A stretch of DNA of 13,803 nt from Bacillota bacterium (lineage in GTDB: Bacteria > Bacillota_C > Negativicutes > Sporomusales > Sporomusaceae), in assembly GCA_023441125.1 (NCBI GenBank), contig JAEZQV010000021.1, forward strand, positions 1-13,803, read 5' to 3'. The notes beneath the pieces were generated by a model, which was given only the letters and a program-made list of their open reading frames with translations, was not told where the DNA came from and searched no databases. The position numbers and the translations under genes are program-made. Below, in pieces: positions 1 to 6,887 of this stretch (its first letter is position 1; every line of letters begins with the position of its first letter).

Positions 1-720
1 TATTTTATGGGCGTTTGCATGGACGAATTATTCAACCAGGCCGCCAAAATGCACTACATGTTCGGCGGCAAAGCCAAAATTCCCCTGGTGCTCCGTACGC
101 CCTGCGGGGCGGGAATGGGAGCGGCTGCCCAGCACTCGCAAAGTATGGAGGCCTGGTTTACCCATATTCCCGGTATAAAAACAGTTATGCCTTCCACCCC
201 GGCTGATGCCAAGGGCTTAATGGCGGCTGCCGTGCGGGATGACAACCCGGTTATGTATATTGAGCACAAGCAGCTCCTGGGCGTGAAAGGCGACGTGCCG
301 GCCGGCGATTATGTTGTTCCGCTGGGCAAGGCCGATATCAAGAAGGAAGGTTCTGATGTTACGATAATAGCCTGGTCCTGGATGGTCCATAAAGCCTTGG
401 CCGCCGCGGAAGCCCTGGCGGAGGAAGGGATTCAGGCCGAGGTGCTTGATCCGCGCACCCTTGTGCCGCTTGATACCGAGAGCATCCTCCAATCGGTTGG
501 CAAAACCGGCCGGCTGGTTATTGTGCACGAAGCCGTTAAAACCGGCGGATTCGGTGGGGAAATCGCCGCCATTGTCGCGGAAGAGGGAATGGACCTTCTG
601 GACGGCCCGATTAAACGGGTGGCAATGCCTTTTACACCAATTCCCTTCAGCCCGGTGCTGGAGAACTCGGTTATTCCCAGTGAAGAAAAAATTATTGCCG
701 CAGTAAAGAGTCTCTTGTAA
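1..720 (+). CDS. acoB: 2-oxo acid/acetoin dehydrogenase E1 component, beta subunit (5'-truncated)
   Basis: The reading frame is open from base 1, so the N-terminus lies outside the window; 239 residues remain of a family usually about 325 long. Seen: the E1 beta core, with MFGGKAKIPLVLRTP near the start, then AQHSQSMEAWFTHIPG, MPSTPADAKGL and the C-terminal VHEAVKTGGFGGEIAA block, which is the transketolase C-terminal domain. Family knowledge: with E1 alpha and thiamine diphosphate this subunit decarboxylates or cleaves the substrate and transfers the acyl group to the lipoyl arm of E2. The HIPG/MPSTPADAKGL wording resembles acetoin dehydrogenase, and the AcoX gene that follows supports acetoin. 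Pyruvate or another 2-oxo acid cannot be excluded from sequence alone. The gene opens the visible operon, and the next start lies 11 bases downstream. E1 alpha is presumably just upstream. Confidence 0.9.
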   Translation, partial: YFMGVCMDELFNQAAKMHYMFGGKAKIPLVLRTPCGAGMGAAAQHSQSMEAWFTHIPGIKTVMPSTPADAKGLMAAAVRDDNPVMYIEHKQLLGVKGDVPAGDYVVPLGKADIKKEGSDVTIIAWSWMVHKALAAAEALAEEGIQAEVLDPRTLVPLDTESILQSVGKTGRLVIVHEAVKTGGFGGEIAAIVAEEGMDLLDGPIKRVAMPFTPIPFSPVLENSVIPSEEKIIAAVKSLL

Positions 721-731
721 AGCTTGGACAG

Positions 732-1769
732 GTGGTGAGGAAGGTGGGGCATGTCGGCATAGTCGCCAATCCGGCCTCCGGTAAAGATATTCGCCGGCTT
801 GTAGCGTACGGAACAGTAGTTGATAATCTTGAAAAAGTAAATATTGTCCGGCGCCTGATTTTAAGCCTGGCAGTCGGCGGCATTAAAAGAATCACCTATA
901 TGCCTGAGTACTATGGCATTGTTGCCGGGGCGATGGAAAGTATCTGCAGCCGCCACCGGCCGGATATTACCGTAGAAACTGCCGAACTGTGCCTGACCGG
1001 AACCCAGATTGACAGCTTCTTTGCGGCCGAATCCATGGTCGCGGCCGGCGTTGGCTGTATCATTACGCTCGGCGGGGACGGCACCAACCGGATGGTGGCC
1101 AAAGGCTGCCGGCATGTACCTGTTCTGCCGATTTCCACAGGCACCAATAATGTATTTCCGACCTGGATCGAAGGCACGATTGCCGGTCTGGCCGCCGCCG
1201 TTGTGGCCAGGGGGCTGGTGGCCGGCGCGCCGGCCGTAATTCCCAGCAAAAAGTTAGTCATCCTTAAGGACGGTCAGCCGGTGGATATTGCTCTTGTGGA
1301 CGCTGTTGTTCTGCAAGACGCCTTCATTGGCTCGCGGGCAGTCTGGGAGACCGGCCAGATCAGGCGGATCGTGGTAACCAGAGGAGAACCGCATAACATT
1401 GGCATATCGGCTATTGCCGGCCAGCTGGCGCCGGTGCTGCCGGCCGAAGCCAGAGGTTTGGACATTGTGGTCGGCGCCGGCGGCAGCATCAAGGTACGGG
1501 CGCCGATTGCCCCCGGCCTGATTGAACCTGTAGCGGTACAAAATTACCGGTATATCGGCCTGGCGGAGGTTGTGGACGTACCTGCGCCCTGCATCATCGC
1601 CCTGGATGGCGAGCGGGAAGTCCAGGTGCGGGAAAATGAAAAAGTGCAAATCAAATTAACCTTTGACGGTCCCCAGGTTATTGACGCCGCTGTGGCGCTC
1701 CGGCTGGCGGTTGCCGGGGGCTACGGCATTCAGCAGATAATGCAAACAGGAAGTAAGGAGGAGCAGTAA
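732..1769 (+). CDS. acoX: AcoX-like protein, ATP-NAD kinase superfamily
   Basis: A protein of 345 residues with NPASGKD (about 13-19), the GGDGT signature of NAD-kinase/diacylglycerol-kinase folds (about 114-118) and PISTGTNNVFP (about 133-143). Family knowledge: AcoX proteins sit in acetoin catabolism operons and look like NAD kinases, but their reaction is not established. The position between E1 beta and E2 fits that. The stop overlaps the E2 start as TAATG, which implies translational coupling. The start is uncertain: GTG at 732, GTG at 735 and GTG at 744 are all in frame and none has a clean ribosome binding site. A family-like beginning (KVGHVGIVANPASGKD) is kept by any of them. It is not a canonical NAD kinase; it has a long C-terminal half (about 180-345) of AcoX type. 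Confidence 0.82.
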   Translation: MVRKVGHVGIVANPASGKDIRRLVAYGTVVDNLEKVNIVRRLILSLAVGGIKRITYMPEYYGIVAGAMESICSRHRPDITVETAELCLTGTQIDSFFAAESMVAAGVGCIITLGGDGTNRMVAKGCRHVPVLPISTGTNNVFPTWIEGTIAGLAAAVVARGLVAGAPAVIPSKKLVILKDGQPVDIALVDAVVLQDAFIGSRAVWETGQIRRIVVTRGEPHNIGISAIAGQLAPVLPAEARGLDIVVGAGGSIKVRAPIAPGLIEPVAVQNYRYIGLAEVVDVPAPCIIALDGEREVQVRENEKVQIKLTFDGPQVIDAAVALRLAVAGGYGIQQIMQTGSKEEQ

Positions 1770-2965
1770 TGGCGACAGAAGTTAACATGCCTAAGCTAGG
1801 CTTGTCGATGAAAGAGGGTACTGTCGGTAAATGGCTGAAAAGTGAGGGGGAAACCGTTAAACACGGCGAAGCCCTGCTGGAGGTTATGACCGACAAAATT
1901 GCCAATAAGATTGACGCTCCGGCTGACGGGGTTTTGCTTAAAATTGTGGCCGGCAAGAAGGCCAAACTGCCGGTGGGCGGTCTCCTGGGCGTTATCGGCA
2001 GCGCCGGGGAGGATATCGGCGAATTGCTCAAGCGGGCGGCGGCCGTCAAGACAGCGCCGGCGGCTAAGCAGGCGGAACCCAGGGTGGTTGCTAAGGCGGC
2101 TGCGGCCCAGCAGCCGGGGGGCAGGGTTAAAATTTCCCCGGCTGCCCGCGCCTTGGCCGAAGCCAATGGCATCGACTATACCGTACTGGCCGGTACCGGG
2201 CCGGAAGGCCGCATTGTGCGAGAAGACATTGAACAGGCCATTGCCGGCCGGGGCGCAGCCGTCGATGACCGGGCCGTTATTGAAAGTATTCCTTATGAGG
2301 GAATGCGTCAGGTCATTGGTGAAAATATGGCCAGCAGCTGGGCGGCAGCACCCAAGGTCACACACCACGTCGGCGTAGACCTGACTAACCTGCAGTCGCT
2401 GCGCGCCACCATCAACGCCGATGTCAAAGACAGCGAAAAAGTATCGGTGACCGACTTGCTGGTTAAAGCCGTGGCCAGGGCGCTGGCAATCCACCCCCGG
2501 ATCAATTCGACGCTTAGCGGCGATGAAATCCGTGTCCTGCAGGACATCAATATCGGCGTTGCCATCGCCATTCCCGATGGTCTCGTTGTGCCGGTCGTGC
2601 AGAACGCCGACCGGAAAACTCTGACCGAGGTCAGCCGACAGATTAAGGACTTTGCCAAACGGGCCCGGAAAAACAAACTGGAGACGGAAGAAATGACCGG
2701 CGGCACGTTTACGGTTACCAATCTCGGCGGCTATGGATCGGTAGAATATTTTACCCCTATCATTAATCCACCGGAAGCAGCTATTTTAGGTGTTGGCCGG
2801 ACAGTGGAAAAACCGGTAATCGTAGCCGGCCAGATCGCCGTCAGGCCTATTATGGGACTGTCCTTCGCGTTTGACCACCGATTGATTGACGGCGCACCGG
2901 CCGCCGAATTTCTGGCGACGTTAATAAAACTGATTGAACAGCCGCAGCGGATTTTTATCCAATAA
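1769..2965 (+). CDS. acoC: dihydrolipoamide acyltransferase (E2), acetoin/pyruvate dehydrogenase type
   Basis: A protein of 398 residues in classic E2 order. The N-terminal lipoyl domain (about 1-80) has its lipoyl lysine in EVMTDKIANKIDAP, K43. A short Ala/Lys/Pro-rich linker (about 88-118) follows, then a peripheral subunit-binding domain (about 120-158, KISPAARALA...GPEGRIVREDI). The catalytic acyltransferase domain (about 170-398) ends in DHRLIDG, with H370 and D374. Role: it receives the acyl group from E1 on the lipoyl arm and passes it to CoA. It has one lipoyl domain, as in many bacterial E2s. The ATG overlaps the AcoX stop by one base, with AGGAGGAG just upstream. It is a lipoylation client of the LipA/LipB and ligase genes that follow. 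Acetoin, pyruvate and branched-chain E2s are hard to tell apart by eye, so the symbol rests on AcoX and E1 beta context. Confidence 0.93.
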   Translation: MATEVNMPKLGLSMKEGTVGKWLKSEGETVKHGEALLEVMTDKIANKIDAPADGVLLKIVAGKKAKLPVGGLLGVIGSAGEDIGELLKRAAAVKTAPAAKQAEPRVVAKAAAAQQPGGRVKISPAARALAEANGIDYTVLAGTGPEGRIVREDIEQAIAGRGAAVDDRAVIESIPYEGMRQVIGENMASSWAAAPKVTHHVGVDLTNLQSLRATINADVKDSEKVSVTDLLVKAVARALAIHPRINSTLSGDEIRVLQDINIGVAIAIPDGLVVPVVQNADRKTLTEVSRQIKDFAKRARKNKLETEEMTGGTFTVTNLGGYGSVEYFTPIINPPEAAILGVGRTVEKPVIVAGQIAVRPIMGLSFAFDHRLIDGAPAAEFLATLIKLIEQPQRIFIQ

Positions 2966-3005
2966 GCAGGTTTTAAAAATTAATCGGAAAAGGCAGGGAT
3001 TGAGA

Positions 3006-3347
3006 GTGGCGGAAGACAGCATGGATTTAATGAGTGAATTACAGGCCGGTCTGGGTCAGGTGCAAAGTGAAAGCCCGGAACTGATGGCCGCGTTTGTGCA
3101 AATGGATCAGGCCGCCTATGTTGAAGGCGAATTAGAGCGCAAATATAAAGAATTGATTGGCGTGGGGATTGCCCTGGCTGTTCGCTGCGAATACTGCATG
3201 AACATTCATGTTAAAAACGCACTGGCTGAAGGCGCCACCCGGGAAGAAATTCTGGAGGCGGCGGCCGTGGCTGTGGCGTTTGGCGGGTCACCGGCTATGG
3301 CCTATTTGTCGACTACTATTATGAAGGCTTTGGACGCGTTTGAATAA
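3006..3347 (+). CDS. AhpD-like / carboxymuconolactone decarboxylase family protein with CxxC redox site
   Basis: A small protein of 113 residues from GTG 3006. Seen: CEYCMNIHVKNAL (about 61-73), the AhpD-type C-x2-C-x3-H active site (C61, C64, H68), followed by an alanine-rich helix and FGGSPAMAYL. Family knowledge: AhpD-like proteins are thiol-disulfide reductases; in Mycobacterium tuberculosis AhpD passes electrons from the lipoylated E2 DlaT to AhpC. Standing directly between an E2 and lipoyl synthase, this protein could oxidise or reduce dihydrolipoyl groups, which is inference. The start is uncertain. GTG 3006 has AGGCAGGGA six bases ahead and ATG 3021 has GGAAGA close ahead; the frame also runs back into the E2 gene but without a good site there. 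The stop overlaps the lipA start as TAATG. Confidence 0.85.
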   Translation: MAEDSMDLMSELQAGLGQVQSESPELMAAFVQMDQAAYVEGELERKYKELIGVGIALAVRCEYCMNIHVKNALAEGATREEILEAAAVAVAFGGSPAMAYLSTTIMKALDAFE

Positions 3348-4228
3348 TGAAAAAACACATTGCTGCCCATGCTGACCGGCCGGCGTGGCTGACTCTGCCG
3401 GCGCCTGACGAGCAGGCGCTTGCCCGGATGAAAAGTCTGCTGGATCAGGGGCGGCTGCATTCGGTGTGCGAAAGCGCCGACTGCCCTAATATTGGAGAAT
3501 GCTTTGCCAGCCGAATCTGCACTTTTATGATTCTGGGCAGCCACTGCACCCGGAACTGCGGCTTTTGCGCCGTGCAGCACGGCCGGCCGGATGCTGTCGA
3601 CCCGGAGGAGCCGCATTTGCTGGCCGCTACCGCCAAAGAACTTGGCTTGCGGCATGTGGTTATTACTTCGGTAACCAGAGATGACCTGGCCGACGGCGGC
3701 GCCGGCCAGTTTGCCGCCGCCGTCAGAGCGGTCAAGGCAGAGCTGCCCCAGGCCGGCACGGAAGTGCTGATTCCTGATTTTCAGGGGAGTAAGGCGGCGC
3801 TCAGTATTGTACTGGCGGCTAAACCGGATATTCTGAACCATAATGTTGAAACCGTGCCGCGGCTGTATTCCCATGTCCGGCCGCAGGCCATTTACAGCCG
3901 GTCGCTGGCCGTGTTAAGCCGCACACGCCGGGCCGCGCCGGACATGGTGGTTAAATCGGGCTTGATGCTGGGACTGGGCGAAGAAATAAAGGAAGTCATA
4001 GCTGTAATGCGGGACCTCTGTAATGCCGGCTGCCAAATGCTGACACTGGGGCAATACCTTCGCCCGTCGCCGGCGCACATACCTGTGGCCCGGTACGTAC
4101 AGCCCGAGGTTTTCAGCTTGCTGGCGGAATCCGCGCGGCAAATGGGATTCCGTCAGGTCAGCGCCGGCCCCATGGTGCGCAGCTCTTACCATGCAGATTA
4201 TTCCTTTGCCGCCTTGCAGCAGGTTTGA
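3347..4228 (+). CDS. lipA: lipoyl synthase (radical SAM)
   Basis: A protein of 293 residues, normal for LipA. Two cysteine triads are visible: the auxiliary cluster motif C41-x4-C46-x5-C52 (CESADCPNIGEC), which supplies sulfur, and the radical SAM motif C67-x3-C71-x2-C74 (CTRNCGFC). The conserved RSSY near the C-terminus (about 278-281) provides the serine ligand of the auxiliary cluster. The VTRDDLADGG and HNVETV blocks are also typical. Reaction: insertion of two sulfur atoms at C6 and C8 of protein-bound octanoyl groups. The ATG overlaps the previous stop by one base. Clustering with acetoin dehydrogenase genes has precedent: acoS of Pelobacter carbinolicus is a LipA homologue in an aco operon. 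Nothing looks missing, so this copy should be active. Confidence 0.97.
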   Translation: MKKHIAAHADRPAWLTLPAPDEQALARMKSLLDQGRLHSVCESADCPNIGECFASRICTFMILGSHCTRNCGFCAVQHGRPDAVDPEEPHLLAATAKELGLRHVVITSVTRDDLADGGAGQFAAAVRAVKAELPQAGTEVLIPDFQGSKAALSIVLAAKPDILNHNVETVPRLYSHVRPQAIYSRSLAVLSRTRRAAPDMVVKSGLMLGLGEEIKEVIAVMRDLCNAGCQMLTLGQYLRPSPAHIPVARYVQPEVFSLLAESARQMGFRQVSAGPMVRSSYHADYSFAALQQV

Positions 4229-4238
4229 ATGATTCAAA
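4224..4238. promoter_or_regulatory. perfect AT-rich palindrome, possible operator
   Basis: TTTGAATGATTCAAA is a perfect 7-1-7 inverted repeat spanning the end of lipA and the first bases of the lipA-DUF6506 gap. It is unusual for being AT-rich in GC-rich surroundings. The one-base spacer and lack of GC make a terminator hairpin unlikely. The symmetry suits a dimeric DNA-binding protein; the TTTGA-TCAAA half-sites loosely resemble FabT-type (MarR family) boxes. Chance occurrence is possible, and no clear promoter is seen next to it. Confidence 0.3.
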
Positions 4239-4264
4239 TTTAAAGAGCTAGGGAGGAGAAAGCC

Positions 4265-4576
4265 ATGCTTAAGGCAGCGTTTATATTTGTTGCTCCGGGA
4301 GCCAACAGTACGGAACATCGCAGTGTTATCGCCACACCGGCCGTGGAACTGACCACGCTGGGAGTAAGCGACTATCAGGCGGCTGTGGCCGCGGTCAAAG
4401 AGCTGGTGGCCCAGGGAACAGCCGCCATTGAATTGTGCGGCGGTTTTGGGCATGAAGGGGTGGCGCTGGTCAAGCAAGCGGCCGGCACCCAGACTGCCGT
4501 CGGTGCCGTCCGGTTTGATGCACACCCCGGACTGGCGGGTAAAAGCGGTGATGATGTGTTTTCAAAAGCAAAATGA
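4265..4576 (+). CDS. small conserved protein, DUF6506-like, function unknown
   Basis: A soluble-looking protein of 103 residues with no signal peptide or membrane segment. Seen: a hydrophobic first strand (LKAAFIFVAPG), then LGVSDYQAAVAAVKELV, then IELCGGFGHEGVALVKQA and VRFDAHPGL near the end. The alternation of strands and helices suggests a small alpha/beta domain. I recognise the pattern as DUF6506-like from memory only, and I know of no function for it. C57 in ELCGGFGH is the only cysteine. It has a strong ribosome binding site (GGGAGGAG, 4251-4258) and its stop overlaps the lipB start as ATGA. Its place between lipA and lipB suggests a lipoate-related role (an accessory or small-molecule-binding protein), but that is context only. 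Confidence 0.8.
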   Translation: MLKAAFIFVAPGANSTEHRSVIATPAVELTTLGVSDYQAAVAAVKELVAQGTAAIELCGGFGHEGVALVKQAAGTQTAVGAVRFDAHPGLAGKSGDDVFSKAK

Positions 4577-5277
4577 ATAACAAGATTTGCCGGCTGCTTA
4601 CATTAGGCTGCATTCCCTATGCCGAGGCCTGGCAGCTGCAGCAGGATATCGCAGCGGCCAGGCGGGAGGGCCATTGTCCGGATACGCTCATGCTGGTTGA
4701 GCATCCTTCTGTTTTTACGCTGGGACGGTCCGGCACAAGGGCCAATGTAAAAGTTGCCGATGCGGTTTTAGCCAACGCCGGACTGGAAGTCATAGAGGTC
4801 GACCGGGGCGGCGATATCACCTATCACGGCCCGGGCCAACTGGTGGGATACCCCATTCTGGACCTTAGGGGCTACAAACAGGATTTACATTATTATGCCT
4901 ACCTGCTGGAAGAAGTCATTATCCGAACCTTGGCCGGTTATCGCATAACAGGCTGCCGGGAACCGGGATTAACCGGAGTATGGACCGAGCGCGGCAAGAT
5001 TGCGGCAATCGGTATCGGGGCGCGAGGGTGGGTCACTATGCACGGTTTTGCCATAAATGTTGATCCGGATATGAGTTATTTTTCCTTCATCAATCCGTGC
5101 GGACTAACTGACAGGCCGGTTACATCCATGCGTGAGCTTGGCGTTGCCGCCGGGATGGCGGCGGTTGCCGGCCGGTTAAGGCAGCAGTTTGCCGCTGTAT
5201 TTGAGGTAACCTTCAGCAGTTTGGCAGACAATCCGCTGGCAGCGGCGGCGCCCGGACAGAGCGGCGGCCGGGCATGA
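4573..5277 (+). CDS. lipB: lipoyl(octanoyl) transferase
   Basis: A protein of 234 residues, normal for LipB. Seen: MLVEHPSVFTLGR (about 40-52), the signature RGGDITYHGPGQLVGYPI (about 78-95), the catalytic lysine in GKIAAIGI (K142) and the catalytic cysteine in NPCGL (C176), which forms the acyl-thioester intermediate. Reaction: transfer of octanoate from acyl carrier protein to the target lysine of lipoyl domains, the substrate-forming step for LipA. The start codon lies inside the stop of the preceding small gene (ATGA) and the stop overlaps the following ligase gene in the same way, so three genes in a row appear translationally coupled. Together with lipA it completes the endogenous lipoylation route. 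Confidence 0.96.
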   Translation: MNNKICRLLTLGCIPYAEAWQLQQDIAAARREGHCPDTLMLVEHPSVFTLGRSGTRANVKVADAVLANAGLEVIEVDRGGDITYHGPGQLVGYPILDLRGYKQDLHYYAYLLEEVIIRTLAGYRITGCREPGLTGVWTERGKIAAIGIGARGWVTMHGFAINVDPDMSYFSFINPCGLTDRPVTSMRELGVAAGMAAVAGRLRQQFAAVFEVTFSSLADNPLAAAAPGQSGGRA

Positions 5278-6365
5278 AGCTGTACCGACTTGGCGCTGTA
5301 CCCTGGGATGAAACTCAGGCTATCTATCACGCTTTGGCCCATACCGGACAGGAAGGCCTTGTTATTTGTCGTCCGGCTTCACCGTGCGTATGTTTGGGGT
5401 TGCATGACGATGTACAACAGGAAGTCAATCTGGCGTACTGCCGGCATAATAACCTGCCGCTCATCCGGCGGGATATCGGCGGCGGCATGGTGCTTTTGGC
5501 TGAGGGGCAGTTGTTTTTCCAACTGGTGCTGCGCGCCGGCAGCCCACTGTTAACAGGGCGGCGCGAACAATTCTTTGGCCGGTTTTTACAGCCTGCCGTC
5601 CGTACGCTGGCTGATTTCGGCATCCGGGCGGCCATCAAGCCGCCGGCCGATATTGTGGTAAATGGCCGCAAGATATCCGGCAATGGCGCCGGCGATATTA
5701 ACGGCTATGCGGTATATACCGGCAATATTTTGCTGACCTTTAACCGGCAGGTTATGGCCGGGGTCTTCAATGTCCCGGCAGGACGTTGCCGGGAAATGGT
5801 AGGCCTGTCGTTAGCGCAGTATCTGACAACCATGACCGAGGAACTGGGATATGAACCGGATATCGGTGCAGTAGAGGAACGGTTGGTTGCCCATTTTGCC
5901 GCCTGGCTGGATGTAGTGCCAGGCGAATATTCGCCGGCTCTTAAGCACAGCGTACGCGAACTGGCGCAGGGCTTAACCAGCCCGGAGTTTCTCAGCCTGC
6001 CCGGCAAAAGGACTCCTGTCCGGCAAATAAAAATCAGGGAAGGAACCTATGTCCGCCTGCATCCTTTTCCGCAATGCATTAAGACCACCCTGCCCGGTCA
6101 GAGGGGAGGCGATAACCGGCTGGGCAGCCCGTGCGCCGGGTATGGCGTCCTGGTTGTGACGGATAATCGTATCGCCGGGTTTGAATATCAGGGACTTGAG
6201 TGTTTGGCGGAGTTCGGGCTTGCTGCTTTAAGCGCCAGGCTGATCGGCCGGTTCTGGCGGCAGGAGGATGTCGGCGCTGCCCTGGCGGAATGGCTCGTGG
6301 ACGATCAGACCGGCGCGAGACAGCTTGTCAAAGCGCCGGTAACAAATTGGCTGCTGGGGACATAG
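5274..6365 (+). CDS. lplA: lipoate-protein ligase A family protein with C-terminal accessory region
   Basis: A protein of 363 residues. The N-terminal half is the biotin/lipoate ligase fold: RRDIGGGMVLL (about 65-75) and the PADIVVNGRKISGNGAGD block (about 124-141), with K133 the expected lipoyl-AMP-contacting lysine. The C-terminal part (about 205-363) is a further domain; the stretch VRQIKIREGTYVRLHP resembles the start of an LplB-like accessory domain, though I am less sure of this. Expected reaction: ATP-dependent activation of free lipoate or octanoate and attachment to a lipoyl domain. Non-adenylating lipoyltransferases share this fold, so amidotransfer is an alternative. The ATG overlaps the lipB stop (ATGA). 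The next gene downstream, after 55 bases, encodes a lipoyl carrier protein, its likely target. It is clearly distinct from the second ligase at 9938-11086. Confidence 0.85.
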   Translation: MKLYRLGAVPWDETQAIYHALAHTGQEGLVICRPASPCVCLGLHDDVQQEVNLAYCRHNNLPLIRRDIGGGMVLLAEGQLFFQLVLRAGSPLLTGRREQFFGRFLQPAVRTLADFGIRAAIKPPADIVVNGRKISGNGAGDINGYAVYTGNILLTFNRQVMAGVFNVPAGRCREMVGLSLAQYLTTMTEELGYEPDIGAVEERLVAHFAAWLDVVPGEYSPALKHSVRELAQGLTSPEFLSLPGKRTPVRQIKIREGTYVRLHPFPQCIKTTLPGQRGGDNRLGSPCAGYGVLVVTDNRIAGFEYQGLECLAEFGLAALSARLIGRFWRQEDVGAALAEWLVDDQTGARQLVKAPVTNWLLGT

Positions 6366-6420
6366 CTGGTCAGGAAATCTCGATTGGGTACTAAATCAAT
6401 ACAGGCTGGGAGGGGTAGTT

Positions 6421-6840
6421 ATGGCGCAATATGAGATACCGCAAGATTTATATTACACCCAGGATCATGCCTGGGTAAAAGTGGAAGGCAACACAATCCG
6501 GATTGGCATTACTGATTTTATGCAAAAGCTGGCTGGTGAAATTACTTTTATCCGCATTCCCCGGGCCGGAAAAACGCTGGCGGCCGGGGCGACACTCAGT
6601 TCGATCCAGTCCGGCAAATGGGCGGGGAAAATTCAGGTCCCCATGACGGGAAAGGTGTTGGCAGCCAATAGCGAGCTGCCGGCCAATCCCCAGTTATTAA
6701 ATAACGACTGCTACGGGGCCGGCTGGATCTGTGTCCTGGAACCGGACAATCTGGCGGAAGGACTGGCCGGCTTACTGCATGGCGACGACGCCGACAAATT
6801 CTTTACCGCCGAACACGCCAAATATGCCAAGAACGAGTAA
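6421..6840 (+). CDS. GcvH-like lipoyl carrier protein 1 (LbpA-like)
   Basis: A protein of 139 residues with the H-protein fold: YYTQDHAWVKVEGNTIRIGIT at the start, a LAGEITFIRIPRAG hinge, the lipoyl hairpin SIQSGKWAGKIQVPMTG with K66 as the lipoyl lysine, and a C-terminal GAGWICVLEP segment. Classical glycine cleavage H protein reads roughly ESVKA around the lysine; here it is SGKWAG, as in the LbpA carriers of sHdr sulfur-oxidation systems as far as I recall. No gcvT or gcvP is in the window. It follows a lipoate ligase and precedes the GlcD/GlcF pair, so it is probably a dedicated redox or acyl carrier for that pair (inference). The ribosome binding site is GGGAGGGG at 6408-6415. The C-terminal tail (about 122-139) is charged and unlike carrier 2. 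Confidence 0.9.
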   Translation: MAQYEIPQDLYYTQDHAWVKVEGNTIRIGITDFMQKLAGEITFIRIPRAGKTLAAGATLSSIQSGKWAGKIQVPMTGKVLAANSELPANPQLLNNDCYGAGWICVLEPDNLAEGLAGLLHGDDADKFFTAEHAKYAKNE

Positions 6841-6868
6841 GCGGTGACTGTCGCCTGCCTTGCTAGGG

Positions 6869-6887
6869 AAGGAGAGTACATGGTATG
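6869..6887 (+). promoter_or_regulatory. ribosome binding site with two competing start codons before the GlcD-like gene
   Basis: AAGGAG lies at 6869-6874. The nearest ATG (6880, five-base spacing) opens a seven-codon frame ending at TAG 6901-6903, while the GlcD-like frame uses ATG 6885, ten bases from the site. The large open frame fixes the real start; the first ATG may lower initiation or may be without effect. Confidence 0.4.

Noticed and set aside
1796..2494. Long open frame on the minus strand opposite the E2 gene (232 codons)
   Set aside because: It lies wholly opposite a clear E2 gene, has no recognisable domain, and such antisense frames are expected in GC-rich DNA.
3914..4525. Minus-strand frame of 203 codons spanning the lipA end and the small DUF6506-like gene
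   Set aside because: It covers two well-supported plus-strand genes and shows no family features or plausible start signal.
6366..6420. Largest intergenic gap (55 bases) checked for a promoter, riboswitch or terminator
   Set aside because: No convincing -35/-10 pair, hairpin or riboswitch pattern is visible, only the ribosome binding site of carrier 1.
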